The notes: generated by a model from the sequence alone, not told the origin. Counted from the first letter of the stretch, positions 1 through 11,687 are shown. The stretch: 46,877 bases of DNA from Geosiphon pyriformis (GCA_016748015.1 JAAOMT010000376.1:165104-211980), one strand, 5' to 3'. Numbers and translations are program-made.

Positions 1-1970
1 CATATTTCCTTATCTTCAATATTCTTACAAATCAAACCATTTTAGAATTTAAAATATATAAATACTTTTTTCATTTCCTAAACTTTTTAAACTTTTAATA
101 TAGATATTTATTAAATTCTCGTTATAAAAAAATCAAGATTATTTTTTATTTTATTTATTTATTTATTTAAAATTTACATAGATTATTCATTGGTTGGATT
201 TTTCAATTTTTAATTAATTCCTATCGAATGATTTGAATATTTTTTAATATTTTTAATATTTTTTCAATAATCAGTGATATTTAATATTTTAGGAAAATTA
301 TTTCAACAGTTATTTTTAATAAATTTTACTATAAAATAATTAAGTTACTAAAAAAAATTAATTAATTGAGAATTCTAAGGCTTTGATAAAAATTAGTTAT
401 AAAATAGCCAAATTGGAAACTATTAGCCTAAAAAGTTAAGAAACACTATTAATTTCGCAAATTAAATTCAAGTGTTTCTATATTATTATTATTATTATTG
501 TTGTTGTTGTTATAAAACCAACAAAACAAATAAAATTTATCATCATAAATTTAGACCATCTAATTCAGAGTAAAATTAATTAATTCAATAATGTTAATAT
601 AATTTTTTTTATTTAAATTAAATTGAAATTTTTTATTTACTTTAACAGTTTAAATTAATTTTAAAAATATTAAATTTTTTTATCATCAATTATTTAATAA
701 AAATGAGTTTTAATTATATTAATTATTTATGCGTGAGAAACATGTGGAATCCGCTTCAGATGGTGGCTGACATCAATAAATTTTTTGGTTCAAAGTTTTT
801 TAATAGTTGTTTCAATAAGAAGATAGTATAGTGTAGTGTAGTCTTGGTCGGCTCGGGTGGCTGGCCCACATGTTGTAAGTACATGATCAACTTCTAATGT
901 ATGGTAATCGGGTTGTACATAAATAGTCAATGGTTGGGCTTCTCATGTATGCATAATTAAAATTGATATATATATTTATTAATTTGTTTTATAAGTCATA
1001 TAATTTACAAACTTGATTAAAATTTTGCAATGATTATATGCTTAATCCTTATTTTCATTTTTATAATAATAAAATTAAATATAAATAATGGAAATAAAAT
1101 ATATTAAAATAAATTTTATATTTTTTTAAAATATTTAAATAATAATTATAAAATACTTTTTTATTCATTTATTTATTTATTTATAATAAATAATAATATT
1201 TTGTATTAAAATTTTTATTTGAATTAAATAAATATAATTAATTGTTTTTATGGTTTTTATTAATATTTTTTAATTATGTTTTAATATTAAATTAATTTAT
1301 ATTTTAATAAATTTATATTTTTTCATGTTAATTTTTTTAATATATATTTATTCTCATTGATCTTAAACTAATTAATTTTTTTTATCTTGCTTTATTGAAT
1401 ATAATCTAACCCACCATATATCTAATTAAAACATATACATGTTTTATGTTAAGCATGACTCATGCACTTTCTACATGTGACTAGCCACCCGAATAAATTA
1501 TTTAATTATAATAATAACATAAATATAAATATATTTTTTATTCATTCCTTATTATTATTATTATTATTATTATTATTTTATATATTTATTATTTATTTAT
1601 TTTTATTTTTATTTTTATTTTTATTTTTGAATCTTTGTATTTTTCCGTTTAATTGACTTCTTTTGCATCATGTAAACAAAAAATGAATGTTTTTTCAGCT
1701 TATTTCAAAATTAAACATTAAATATATACTATATACTATATATTTATTATTCAATTGTAAATTTCAATATTCATTTTTTTGAAATAATTTATATATTAAT
1801 GATCAAAACTAACCTTCGACTTATTACCGCGATCAACAACTAAATCAGGTTGAGTCAAATATTAGACTTTTATAAATGGAAATGCCGGTTACACTAAACA
1901 GCCTCAGGCGAACCGGGCTCGACAAGTAGGTCACTCAGCTAATGCAATTTTTCATGATTAACACTCAAAA
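1..1970. other. AT-rich intergenic DNA, no gene seen
   Basis: This stretch is mostly A+T with simple repeats: an ATT/GTT run near 485-512, ATT runs near 1548-1577 and TTTTTA runs near 1600-1627. The only reading frame of note (1462-1656) translates these runs into Ile/Leu/Phe and is not a gene. A GC-richer island at about 725-950 stands out and is unexplained. The last ~100 bases before 1971 are more GC-balanced and probably hold the promoter and 5' leader of the RPC4 gene. No TATA box or tRNA was recognised. Confidence 0.7.
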
Positions 1971-3963
1971 ATGAAAGGCAAACAAAAGGCCGAACAAAAT
2001 TTGCAAGAAATTGGTACAGCTGCAAAAGCCAAGAAAAATACCCGCAAATCAAATGCGGTTACTCAGGACTCTGACATACCTTCAAGTCCCAAAAAACCAA
2101 GGGTATCTCGAAAACCAAAAGATCCTGCGGATGGAACTTCAACCACAAAAAAGACCCGAAAATCGAATGCTACGGCTGATTCCTCAACCTCGAATCAGAC
2201 ATTGACGGCTTATGGATCTTCTAACAACAATTCTATTCCCTCTACTTCTCAAGATTTGGAGATTTACTTAAATTCTTTAAACGATGAATCACCTCATGAG
2301 GCAGAGTATCAACCTTACGAAAGAATTGGCAACATTCATACAGAAGAAATACCTGGGCGCTTGGCTAGTTTGGCTCCTATCAAACAAGGAAAACGAACAA
2401 ACTCCGCAGCTAATAATGCAGCCTCTGTACCTAACCTTTCTCGCATTTTGGCCGTCAGCAAAAACCTCATAATCAAGAAAGAAGAGGAAGTTAAGGTGAG
2501 AATAATCATTTGTTGAAAAGCTTAAACATAATGGTAATTGCGAAAATTAGCGTTCAACCCGTTTTCCAATGATTTTTAGGTATTTGACGGGGGAAATAAG
2601 ATATGAATACCACTTTTCTTTTTAATACAAATTTTTTATTATATACATAGGCCGAAGAGAGGGAGGAGGAACGGGCAAAGGAGGAGGATTTTGAACAAAA
2701 ATATTTCCTTACCATAGGTGGCAGCGTAAAAACAGCTTTTTTACCAAAAAAGCGACGTGCAAGACCCAGAACACCCCCAGACATCATAAGTATGGACATA
2801 GATGCCAATCAATTAAATTTAGGGCTTGACAATGATTCACCAAAGGATATGTTAAGACAAGGAAGGAGACCCCGATTCAATCCAGTTCAAGCCGCTTCCG
2901 GTCCTTTTTCATTAGGCGCAACCAATGATGCTGATACTCCCTCTTCAAATGGAGAAGTAACTGGAGATGGATTTCCTAGAGCTTATGTCGACAATAAATT
3001 AAAGGAAGAAATTGAAAACGCTGATCTTATTAAAGATGTTCTAGGAAAAGATCCCTGGGATCCTATCGCAGTTTTTGGGGAAGAACAAGAAATCCCGCTT
3101 TTTCCAACAGATGAAGTGCTGCATCGCGAAGTTCATCTTGGCGATATCGGCTTTGAACGCATATATGACAAGGATGGGAACTTTATAGAAGAAAAACAAA
3201 AGCCTTTGTACGGCTTACAAGAAGCGGTTAGGATAATATTAATTCATTAGATGATTATTATTATTATTATTATAATACAAGGTCTAAGTGATTTTTTGAT
3301 TTAGGATGATGACCTCTTTATGATCCAAATGCCTTCTATTCTCCCTCAATTCTATCCTCCCCGAAGTGTAAAGTTCATCCAGACAAAAAATGGAGTAGAT
3401 CCTAGCTCTTCTAAAAAGCCACGTACCGAAGAGCCAAGTAATATTGAGACAATCGACACAAGCGATGAATATCCAATGGCTGAAGCGCCTGAAGGAATGA
3501 TTGGACATATCGTTGTATACAAAGATTCTAAGATGAAAATGATAATGGGGGATCTTGAATTTGATGTCTGTATCTCTTCATTTTAACTTGATGTTAATGA
3601 TATTAATATTATCTTTTTCTTTTATATACTTTACAGGTGTTTCCTGCTTCTAATATACGATTTCTACAAAGCGCGGTTGCTATAGATACTGAAGAAGACA
3701 AAGGTATCTATGAGCTTGGTCATATCTCCCAACAGTGGCTTGTTGCCCCAAATATTACTTCCATGTTAGACAGCCTCGAAGATTCCGATGTAGAAGACGT
3801 TTCTACCACCTCAATAGAAAAAATTAGCCTAAAAAAAGTTCCCCCGAAAGAAGTTGACTTAAAAAGAAATGATCAATTAGAAGCTGATCCAAAAGGAAAA
3901 AAGAGTGCCTTCCATTTTGAAAACAATGACCTCATCCAAAATACCAAAAATCGACGTGTATGA
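1971..3963 (+). CDS. RPC53: RNA polymerase III subunit RPC4 (RPC53/POLR3D-like)
   Basis: This encodes a nuclear subunit of RNA polymerase III, which makes tRNA and 5S rRNA; in yeast RPC53 pairs with RPC37 and acts in termination and reinitiation. I place four phase-0 exons at 1971-2495, 2651-3226, 3305-3565 and 3637-3963, giving about 562 residues (yeast has about 420). The N-terminal ~175 residues are Lys/Ser-rich and disordered, as in the family. Residues ~185-215 are acidic then basic. The conserved C-terminal domain spans residues ~430-505: GMIGHIVVYKDSKMKM, GDLEFD, then RFLQSAVAID and LGHISQQWLVAPN. A Lys-rich tail of ~55 residues follows. Donors at 3227 (GTTAGG) and 3566 (GTCTGT) are weak, but both keep frame and domain continuity. 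No lesion is visible, so the gene should be functional. Confidence 0.9.
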
Positions 3964-4150
3964 AGATGCCGGCCTTATCGAAAAGACAATTGTAAATATC
4001 ATGTAGAAATTACTTTACCTAATAATATTAATGTTAATCATATAAAGCTAGTACTACCGGAGGTGATTTTTTACTTTACCAATCACTATCTCAAATTTTG
4101 AAATCAAAATTATTCCAAAACCGATTTTATTTAATGGCGAAACATATAAT

Positions 4151-4290
4151 CTAATACTTTGTATGCCCGCCGTTATTAGCAATACAAATTTCACTTCGGC
4201 GAGGCATTGATCGAACTAAATAATGATAAAATATTGTGAAATTACTGCCCATTCTCGGCTCCAATACGTAATTTTGCCTGCTAAACTATT
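4151..4290 (-). pseudogene. Tc1/mariner transposase C-terminal remnant
   Basis: Read on the minus strand, one frame ends RSMPRRSEICIANNGGHTKY followed by a stop at 4153-4151. Tc1-type transposases characteristically end with SMPRR, a short spacer, then GG-TKY, so this is the exact C-terminus of such a protein. The frame remains open for ~25 codons upstream and then becomes unrecognisable; no DDE catalytic segment was found. It sits ~190 bp downstream of the RPC4 stop codon, tail-to-tail with it. I could not define terminal inverted repeats. Confidence 0.65.
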
Positions 4291-4860
4291 TGAACAGCAT
4301 CTCACAGCTTTGGCAATGTTTACATTCTTGTGGCCAAGTTTTTTTGTCATTGATGTTTCTTTTTTGCAAATTGATGAAATCTTTCTCATTGTCCATTTTT
4401 TTGTGAAATAATTTTGTATATAGGAAAGAATGTATTTTGGATCAAAATAAACATGGTAACCAATTAGATAAGTGGTACATATACATTAATTGGCAAATTT
4501 GTTATTTTTTGTAATATCTTTTATACTTAGCATAATTGTAATCAAAAAATTACAAACTCAATATGATCACTTTCAAAATTAGAAATTAAAATATTGGGTA
4601 TATTTATACTATAATATTAATTACTTATTTTACATTTTAAATTTTATTTGTATTTTTTAATATTATTTTAAATTTTTAAGTTAATTTGAGTTTAAAAATA
4701 ATAATTTAAAGTAATATAATTTAAAATTTTTTTTTTATTAATGCTTAATAAGTACAGTCCAACTACTATCTAAAAGTATAAAATCAAACAAGATTCTAAA
4801 TTAAGTATGATTCATGCTTTTTATATACGTAACCAACTACTTAAGCTAATTAAGATAACA
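4291..4860. other. AT-rich spacer, no gene seen
   Basis: Nothing coding is supported here. The first ~150 bases could be decayed upstream sequence of the Tc1-like fragment; the rest is AT-rich filler leading into the 3' end of the LINE remnant. Confidence 0.5.
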
Positions 4861-6269
4861 TTACATATCTAAATTACTTATTATAAGAACATTATCTAAA
4901 AAACCAAAATTTAATCTAAACAGACAGAAATGCAATTTAAAGCAAATATAGATATCCAATTTAACACCAAAATTACAAACCACTTCAGAAAACCACAAAA
5001 ATAACAAACTAAATACTAAAAAAACAGCAGACTTATTACATAATAAAAAATCATGTTTTTTGTAAAAAGATTGCAACTCAGCTACTAACAGTTAAACAAC
5101 AAATCTGTAATTTTTGGCAAGACTATGAACCAATTTGACAACTATTATACTGCTCTCAGACCTAATGTTAACACAATATATTGTGTTAGCCACTTAATTC
5201 TTCAAAACAAAGCTCTTAACCAGCATTGTATATAAATTAACAGATAACTTAGCATTGCACAGAGATTAAATAATTACACTTTCTATAGCAAAGGAATTTA
5301 ACAATCTATTCTATTACAAAATAGTGGTTGACAACAATTTTTTCCTAATACTATTATTATATATGCATAAAAAAGTGTAATTAGAATTCTCTAACAATTT
5401 ACATTAGATGCAATTCACACTTAAATACTTCAAATTATATAATCTCTTCTTTTTACTTACTAATAACTAGCAGTACAGTGCTTTTATAAAGTAAAATCAA
5501 AGTGCTGCTAACAACAAACTAGTATAATCTGAACAAATTTTGTTATCTAAATGCCAAACATTAAAAGTTCTAGTCATATCAAAACTGCTACCAATGCTTA
5601 TATTTATAATGTCTACAGCACACCTGAATTTTTATTCAATAAAATTAACCACATTGAACAAATTTTTAACAAAGTAATAAGCATTCCTAGAAATTAGTCT
5701 GTCTTCAATATTAAAAAAATAACACAGTATTTTAAGAGGTAATATAAACCCAGAAACAGTTGCAGCATTGGTGTAAAAATCAGCATGCTCATTTTTGATA
5801 TTATCAAAATGGCTTTTAATCTTTCTCTACATAACCAATAAATTTTTTTTTGAAATAATTTAACAAATATACTTTTTTTCAATCCAGTATTTATTGCAAA
5901 AATCAAGACCAAACACACTTCTGCCATAATTGTACATATTTAGTGAAGCTTGATTGTTTGTGAACAAAGTAACAGAGCTGGTAATCAGTATGCAGTCTAA
6001 TACAAAAACAATAACCTACAACTCCACCAAAGTCAATAACAACAAATCATATATCTTAATTCCAACATTTGTGTCAACATTCAAAAAATAGACAGCAATA
6101 CCACTATAAGCATCAATCAAACCCAAACTCTTGACAAAACCATTTGTATAAACTTTCACAAAACTTGAATCAGAACTCAATAAATATTTGTAAACATAAT
6201 CAAAATCAAAAAAGTAAACAAAAAGAGTAAAATAAGAAGCCAAAATTTTTTTTTCATTTGCCAAACCAC
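4861..6269 (-). pseudogene. 3' part of a LINE (non-LTR retrotransposon) with RNase H-like segment, decayed
   Basis: Read on the minus strand from 6269 downward, three open segments fit the C-terminal part of a LINE ORF2. The first (6269-6016) contains FVKVYTNGFVKSLG, resembling the first RNase H motif (normally YTDGS; Asp is Asn here), then SGIAVYF and LLLLTLVEL, resembling the LAEL helix. The second (5927-5694) continues RNase H-like sequence. The third (5076-4861) is a hydrophobic tail I associate with fungal LINE ORFs. Stops and frameshifts separate them, so it is dead. The 5' side is cut off exactly at the start of the A1 LTR. The assignment rests on family memory. Confidence 0.5.
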
Positions 6270-7104
6270 TGTTACTCATAGAATATAAAAAATATAATAT
6301 TATTAGTTAGTAGGTATTAGCCAATCAGAAATAGACGTAGTAAATATGGAATTTCAGAATTCCTTTCAGAAGAATTGCAGGATTCCAGGAATTTCAGGAT
6401 TCCCCAATGAGGAATTGCAGGATTCCAGAATTCCAGGATTCCTTTCATTAGGAATCCCAAGATTCCTGTCACAAAGAATTGAGGAATTAAGGAATTTCAA
6501 TTATGTATATATAGCAGTAAAATTAGAAGCTGAAAAGACAGACCTCTGAAGTTTAGATTTAATTTAAGCAACTCTCCAAAAATCACAATTATCTAATAAA
6601 TAACTATTTGTTATCTTAAATCTATTTCCACTATCAACACTTAATCACACTGGAACAATAGCTCTTGATCATGGCTATTAACAGAATACTAACTTGCAAA
6701 TCACCTTGGCTTATTTCTTTTCTTTTTTTATTTTCTTTTTTTTTCTTCATTTTCTTGCTTTGAGTTTATTGTTGTTTACTAATTCTATTGAGGATTAATG
6801 CATGGGGCACTGATGTCAGGATAAACGTGACTGGTAAAAGATCCAGAAATAAGGGTAAAACACTCAATTGAGAATAGCTTACCAGGAGGAATACTGGCCA
6901 TTAAGCTAAGAAAAAAATTGACAAAACTGCAGTTTTGGGAAGCTATGAATAAAATTATCACCATTAAATTTCTGTCTATTATATAAAGAACTCAACCAAA
7001 ACCTTCAGATACAAACCTTCAGATCATTATCAACTGTGACTTGATTTAAGCACCAAGTTACAGGTTTTTATTTAATTCAACAAAAGAAATATTCACCTGT
7101 AACA
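6270..7104 (+). repeat. 5' LTR of A1
   Basis: It begins TGTTACTCATAGAATATA and ends CCTGTAACA, a TG...CA-type LTR; a PBS follows two bases later. Compared with the 3' LTR of the same element, it lacks ~23 bases of a hairpin and ~16 bases of the U3 repeat array. Other differences are mainly transitions. The left end abuts the LINE remnant directly. Confidence 0.85.
6361..6513 (+). promoter_or_regulatory. U3 palindrome array and TATA box of the A1 5' LTR
   Basis: GGAATT/GATTCC boxes recur with a 40-base step (AGAATTGCAG at 6371, GGAATTGCAG at 6411, GGAATCCCAA at 6451). A TATATATA box lies at 6506-6513, immediately downstream. Position in the LTR fits an upstream activating region plus core promoter for Pol II; transcription itself is inferred. 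Confidence 0.55.
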
Positions 7105-7245
7105 TTTGGTGCTCCCTGTGAGATATAATCTTACAGAGAACCAACACCATCCAAAAGTGGCAGAATCAGAAAATATAGGAGCAAACCATTTAGGATTCGC
7201 GAAATCCTTGTTTCAACAATACAGCCAACAATTAAGATTAAACAG
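7105..7245 (+). pseudogene. A1 PBS and truncated 5' end of gag
   Basis: The primer-binding site TGGTGCTCCCTGTGAGAT (7107-7124) would pair with a tRNA ending AUCUCACAGGGAGCACCA. An open frame runs through the PBS into Gag (...KVAESENIGANHLGFAK). At the position where an initiator ATG would be expected there is GTG (7157-7159), as in the other copies. Similarity to Gag stops at about 7245, where the sequence switches to minus-strand integrase of A2. The junction shows only short homology around AGTAATGG. Confidence 0.65.
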
Positions 7246-8112
7246 TAATGGTTTCAACAAATCCCAATTGTTTTGGTTTTCTCGGCTGAGTTTAGCTATT
7301 GCTTCACACAATGTTTTGTTGAATCTTTTGACTAATCCATTGGTTTGTGGATGGTATGGTGATGATAATGGCCTCTTAATTCCGAATTTTTGGTTCAATT
7401 CTGTTAATGTTTTGTTCACAAAATGAGTTCCTTGGTCTGATAATAATTCTTTTGGACATCCATGTTGACAGATCAAATCTTGATGAATGAATTTGGCAAT
7501 GGATTCTGCATCCACTTTTTGAATTGCTTTTGCCTTTGGCCATTTAGTGAGATAGTCCATGACTACTGCTATATATCTGTTTCCTCCACTGGTGATTGTT
7601 AATGGTCCAACTAAATCAATTCCAATATGGTCAAATGGTTGTCCTACTTTGATTGGTCTTAACAGTTTACTGGGTTTCATACCTCCTCTTCACTGACAAG
7701 CATCACAATTTTGAACATATTGGATGATGTCTGGCTATATTGATAGCCAATAGTATCTTTTTTTGGTTCTTTTCATGGTTGCTTCTTTGTGAAAATGTTC
7801 TGCTGTTGGATTTGAGTACATGTTGAATAATATTGTCTTTTTTTCTGGTTCTGTAATTACTCTGGTTGGTTGATCTGGATCTTTTCTATTTTTCTGATAA
7901 AGTATATTTTGGTGAGTGATAAAATATTTTGATTGTTGTTTGATACTCTTTCGTTCCGTTTGAGATAAATTCTCCTTGAACTGTTGAGTGTTTATATAAT
8001 GTTGAAGTTGTTGATATTTTTGTATGTTCATCTTTTGTTATATTTTTCATTGGTATTGTTCTGGTTTTGTTATATTTTTGGATTTGAAATGTTCTTAGAT
8101 TTGTCTCATTCA
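7246..8112 (-). pseudogene. A2 integrase, truncated and frameshifted
   Basis: Minus-strand frames show the zinc-binding N-terminal region (TAEHFHKEATM, then QNCDACQ, an HHCC-like arrangement) and the catalytic core: GIDLVGPL (first Asp), LLSDQGTHF (second Asp) and HPQTNGLVKRFN, where the third catalytic residue, normally Glu in LVERFN, is Lys. That GAA-to-AAA change alone would inactivate the DDE triad. The frame is broken near 8030 and 7735-7680. It is cut off at ~7246 just after NNWDLLKP, so the GPF segment and ORF3 seen in A1 are absent. Confidence 0.8.
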
Positions 8113-9110
8113 TGACAAACTGTCAGCATTTTCATTATCTTTTCCCTTTTTATAATGTATAGTATAATTGTATGGTGTGAGTGCCATTTTCCATCTTGAC
8201 TGTCTTCCATCTCCAAATTCTTGTTTTTGAAGTGATGTTAATCCCTTGTGATTTGTGTATACTTCAAACTTCTGGCTCAAGTATTCTTTCCATTTCATGA
8301 CTGACCAGTATATTGCTAAGTATTCTTGTTCCAGTGTTCCATAGTTTTTTTTGGCTGGTGTTAAATCTCTGCTGACATATGCTACTGGATGTTTTCTGCT
8401 GTCTGATCTTCTTTGAGATAATACTGCTCCCAATGTTTGGCCAAATGCATCAGTAGTAATGATAAATGGTTTGCTGTGATCTGGATAGATCAGTACTGGA
8501 GCTTGAATAAGTTTTTCTTTCAGAATATTAAAAGCTTCTTGTTGACTTTCTGTCCATTCATATTTTGTATTTTTGGTTTGCAGTTGGTTGAGTGGCTGCA
8601 CTATCTTGGAAAAGTTTTTGATAAAACGTCAATAATAGCTGGCAAATTCTAAGAATGATTTCAGTTCTGTCATATTGGTGGGCACTGGAAAGTTCTTTAC
8701 TATCTCTATTTTTTCTGGATCTGTTTTGATGCCGTCTTTATTGATTATGTGTTCCAAGAATTTTAGTTCTGTCTTGCCAAAAAAGCATTTTGTTGTATTT
8801 AACTTTAGTTTTGCTCTTCTTAATCTTTCGAACACTTGTTGAAAATGATGAAAATAATCATCAAATGTTTTTGAGAATACGTTGGTGTCATCCAAGTATA
8901 CAACTACTGATTTCCACAATAAGCCAGTATAGACCATTTCTATTAGCCGTTGGAAAGTGGCTGGTGCATTGGTTAAACTGAATGGCATTACTTCAAATTC
9001 GAAATTTCTTTCTCTCATGGTAAATGCCATCTTTTCTTTGTCAGCTGGATCTATGGCCACTTGCCAATAACCACTGTTCAAGTCTAATATTAAGAACCAT
9101 TTGTTCTCAC
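8113..9110 (-). pseudogene. A2 reverse transcriptase (C-terminal two-thirds) and RNase H
   Basis: The RT part begins at [19 protein letters not shown] and includes the intact polymerase motif YLDDTNVFS, then the thumb (LKFLEHIINKDGIKTDPEK). RNase H follows after a stop near 8605-8630: ITTDAFG, a Glu in LEQEYLA, YTNHKGL (Asp to Asn) and ENADSLS. The order RT-RNase H-integrase marks a Ty3/Gypsy-type element. The N-terminal third of RT lies on the other side of the B1 insertion, at 13117-13370. Confidence 0.85.
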
Positions 9111-10091
9111 TGTTATCAGACAAAATTAGAGACATTGTTTAACATGAAATTACCCTTATAAATCTTATCATTAATTAGCATATATTATCGTTTCAAATTA
9201 TCACTTATTATATTAGTAAAATATCCGAAATTATCATTTAATTAATAACCCAATTTGTATATAACACAAATGTAACCTAATTGCAATGATCAATCATGCA
9301 ATACCCGAACTATGTAACATTCAAAAAGTTCGCCAAAATTTGTAAGAAATTTGCCGAAATAATTGATAATTTGCCGAAATATCTAATAGTTCGCAGAAAT
9401 AACTTGTAGTTCGCCGAAATGTATCTTTAGTTCAGCAAAATTATAGAAAATAGCAAAGTTCAAGTTTATAGAATAGTGTTATGACAAGTTGTATAAAAGA
9501 AGAGCTTTTCTCTTTGAGGAAATATATCTTACTTTAGATTTATCTCTTAAAACTATTTCTATACACACAAAAAGAAATAAATATCAAATAATTCAAAAAA
9601 CCAAATTCTTTAATTATTGTACTTCGAAAAACCCCCAAAACCCAACTAACATTTCGAAATTGATTAGCTACCAATTTCAGTAAACTGTTAGTGACTCCAG
9701 GCCTGGATAGAAAACGTTTCCCTTAACAGAATTCAATTTTTTTTACTTTTTTTTTACTTTTCTTTTATTTTCTTATTATAATTATTAGGGTAGTTTACAG
9801 ACAAGATTCCTGTAGAAAAGTTGACTTTCACAGCAAAGTAACTACACATTTTTAGTGAGCTTCCAGATGAGCAATTCCTGGGAAAGAGTTGATGTTTACT
9901 ACAACATAACTACATAAAGTAACTGGCAAGGAATTGGCCATTCCACTTATAAGCCCAGTAATTCAAATTATAAGAGATAATTTGAAGATAAATTCAGTTA
10001 TTGGAGGTTCAACCACATCCAAAAAACGTGAATTCACAGCAAACAGCCATCAACAACATTAAAAAAAAGAGACCAAAAACCTCCGGTAACA
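9111..10091 (+). repeat. 5' LTR of B1
   Basis: I set the left end at TGTTATCAGACAAAATTAGA because A2 sequence is recognisable up to 9110 and because the decayed copy B2 at 37261 begins at the same point. It ends CCTCCGGTAACA at 10091, before the PBS. A TATAAAAG box lies at 9492-9499. A pyrimidine-rich tract occurs near 9738-9775. Confidence 0.75.
9329..9499 (+). promoter_or_regulatory. U3 box array and TATA box of B1
   Basis: Six related boxes of the form TTCGCCGAAAT occur; their GCCGAAAT cores start at 9332, 9353, 9373, 9393, 9413 and 9435, a 20-22-base step. TATAAAAG follows at 9492. The boxes are near-palindromic (TTCGSCGAA). By position this is a candidate activator array for LTR transcription. 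Confidence 0.5.
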
Positions 10092-10093
10092 TT

Positions 10094-10111
10094 TGGTGCT
10101 CTCCCATGGAA
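10094..10111 (+). other. Primer-binding site of B1
   Basis: TGGTGCTCTCCCATGGAA starts three bases after the LTR end and would pair with a tRNA 3' end reading UUCCAUGGGAGAGCACCA. It shares its first eight bases with the A1 PBS, so a related primer tRNA is likely. I did not identify the tRNA. Confidence 0.6.
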
Positions 10112-10136
10112 ACAACACAGCAAAAACAACTTCAAA

Positions 10137-11687
10137 GTGGCAATCACACTAGACGCAACAACTTTAGAGTATTACCAGTCAATTTACATTCACTGCAAGC
10201 AAAGATTCAACATTCCAGATGGAATTGAAGTTGTCAAGAAATCAGTATACCAATACATTGAAAACCGCATCAACAATTATCTTTTTGGAAATTATAATAT
10301 TTCAGAAGTCAGAAGCAATCTTTACAATAATTTAGTACACTATTCACAGTTGAAAACTGAAGACCTTAACAGCAAAACACTTGCCACTTACTTTCAAGAA
10401 CTTAACTTTAACATTATCAAGTACTGTGAAGAAACATATCTAGTACAGTCTCAATACTCCATTGATTTTAAATCAGAGACAGAAACAAGCAACAAAGACA
10501 AACAAAAATTGAAGCAATACTCAAAAACCACCCCAAATACTCCAATACTACCAAAAACAAATGCCAAACATTTACAAACACCTGAACAAGAGACCAGTTC
10601 AAAAGTTCCACTTACTATCACACCTTTTCCAGCTTCATTTGCACAAGCACAAACACCTAATTCACCCTTAAATTGATTTGCAAGACTAGAAGATTTTACA
10701 TCACCCAGAAGTCTTACCAAACAACAAGAACTCCTTTAAACTAATTCCAATCTCCTTGACTTTCTAGCTGAAAATTGAAGTGAACACTCTGAGACAGCAG
10801 TGAACGAAGAAAATGACTCTGAAATATCTGAAGGAGAATTAATAGACAGTGAAAACAAGGAAGACAAAATGACAGCATACATTGCAAAAATCCCTGAATT
10901 CAATGGAGAAGACATTGAGACCAGTCCCTAAGAATGGCTTGACCAAGTTACTAAAGCTGGAGATGCAAATGGATGGAATGCTGCCAGAATGTTAAGAACA
11001 ATTTCCTACTTCCTCAAAGGAACAGCAGGTGAATGGTTCGAGAACTTGACCATCTCTTTTAATGACTGGACAGCTTTCAAAACTGCCTTTCTAGAACAAT
11101 TCACCGATAACAACACCTTAATTACACTTCGAAATCATTTTCACAATATCAAACAAGAACCCTCCGAATCTGTCATAACTTATATTGGGAGATTCAACAA
11201 ACTTCTCAGACGAATTTGCCAACTCGAAACAAATGATTATTACTCCGATGCTCAAATCTTGGATCAATTTATTGCTGGTCTCAAAGATAAATTAATTAAA
11301 AAGGTTCGTCCACATGCCCCAGAAGATTTAAACTCTACCATACAGCATGCAAAAAGATACGAAATGGCCATAGAAGAGACCAATCGCACAAAACTTGTAA
11401 ATTTGGCAATTGGAGAAACCAGCTCAGCAGCTGAGGAAAAAATTGATCAACTCACAAAGAAGATTGAAAACTATTTTACAAATCAACAACAACAGCAACC
11501 CCAAAAATATCAACCATCCCAAAGACGAAATCAAAATAACTTTGCACCACTTCCTAATAACCAGTCTCAGAATTGCCATTACTGTAGAATCTCTGGCCAC
11601 TGGAAAAGAGATTGCAGAAAGCTACAACAAGACCAACAAAATAGGAATAATCAACATTACCCTCCACCACAGCAATCTTATTATTAA
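10137..11687 (+). pseudogene. B1 gag (capsid and CCHC nucleocapsid)
   Basis: The frame begins around a GTG (VAITLDATTLEYYQ) in the same place as the GTG of family-A gag; no in-frame ATG is nearby. It runs to about 10676 with further stops to 10940, which lie at likely Gln or Trp codons. From 10989 the capsid region is open: FLKGTAGEWFENL and TFxQF-like LEQFTDNNTLITLRNHF, typical of retrotransposon Gag, then IGRFNKLLRR. A CCHC knuckle, CHYCRISGHWKRDC, lies near 11574-11615, followed by a Gln/Asn/Pro/Tyr-rich tail. Role: packaging of the element's RNA into cytoplasmic particles. Confidence 0.8.

Noticed and set aside
1462-1656. 64-codon frame rich in Leu/Ile/Phe
   Set aside because: It is a translation of ATT and TTTTTA simple repeats and has no start context or conservation.
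10451-10720. Minus-strand 89-codon frame over B1 gag
   Set aside because: It is the antisense shadow of the gag frame and has no independent support.
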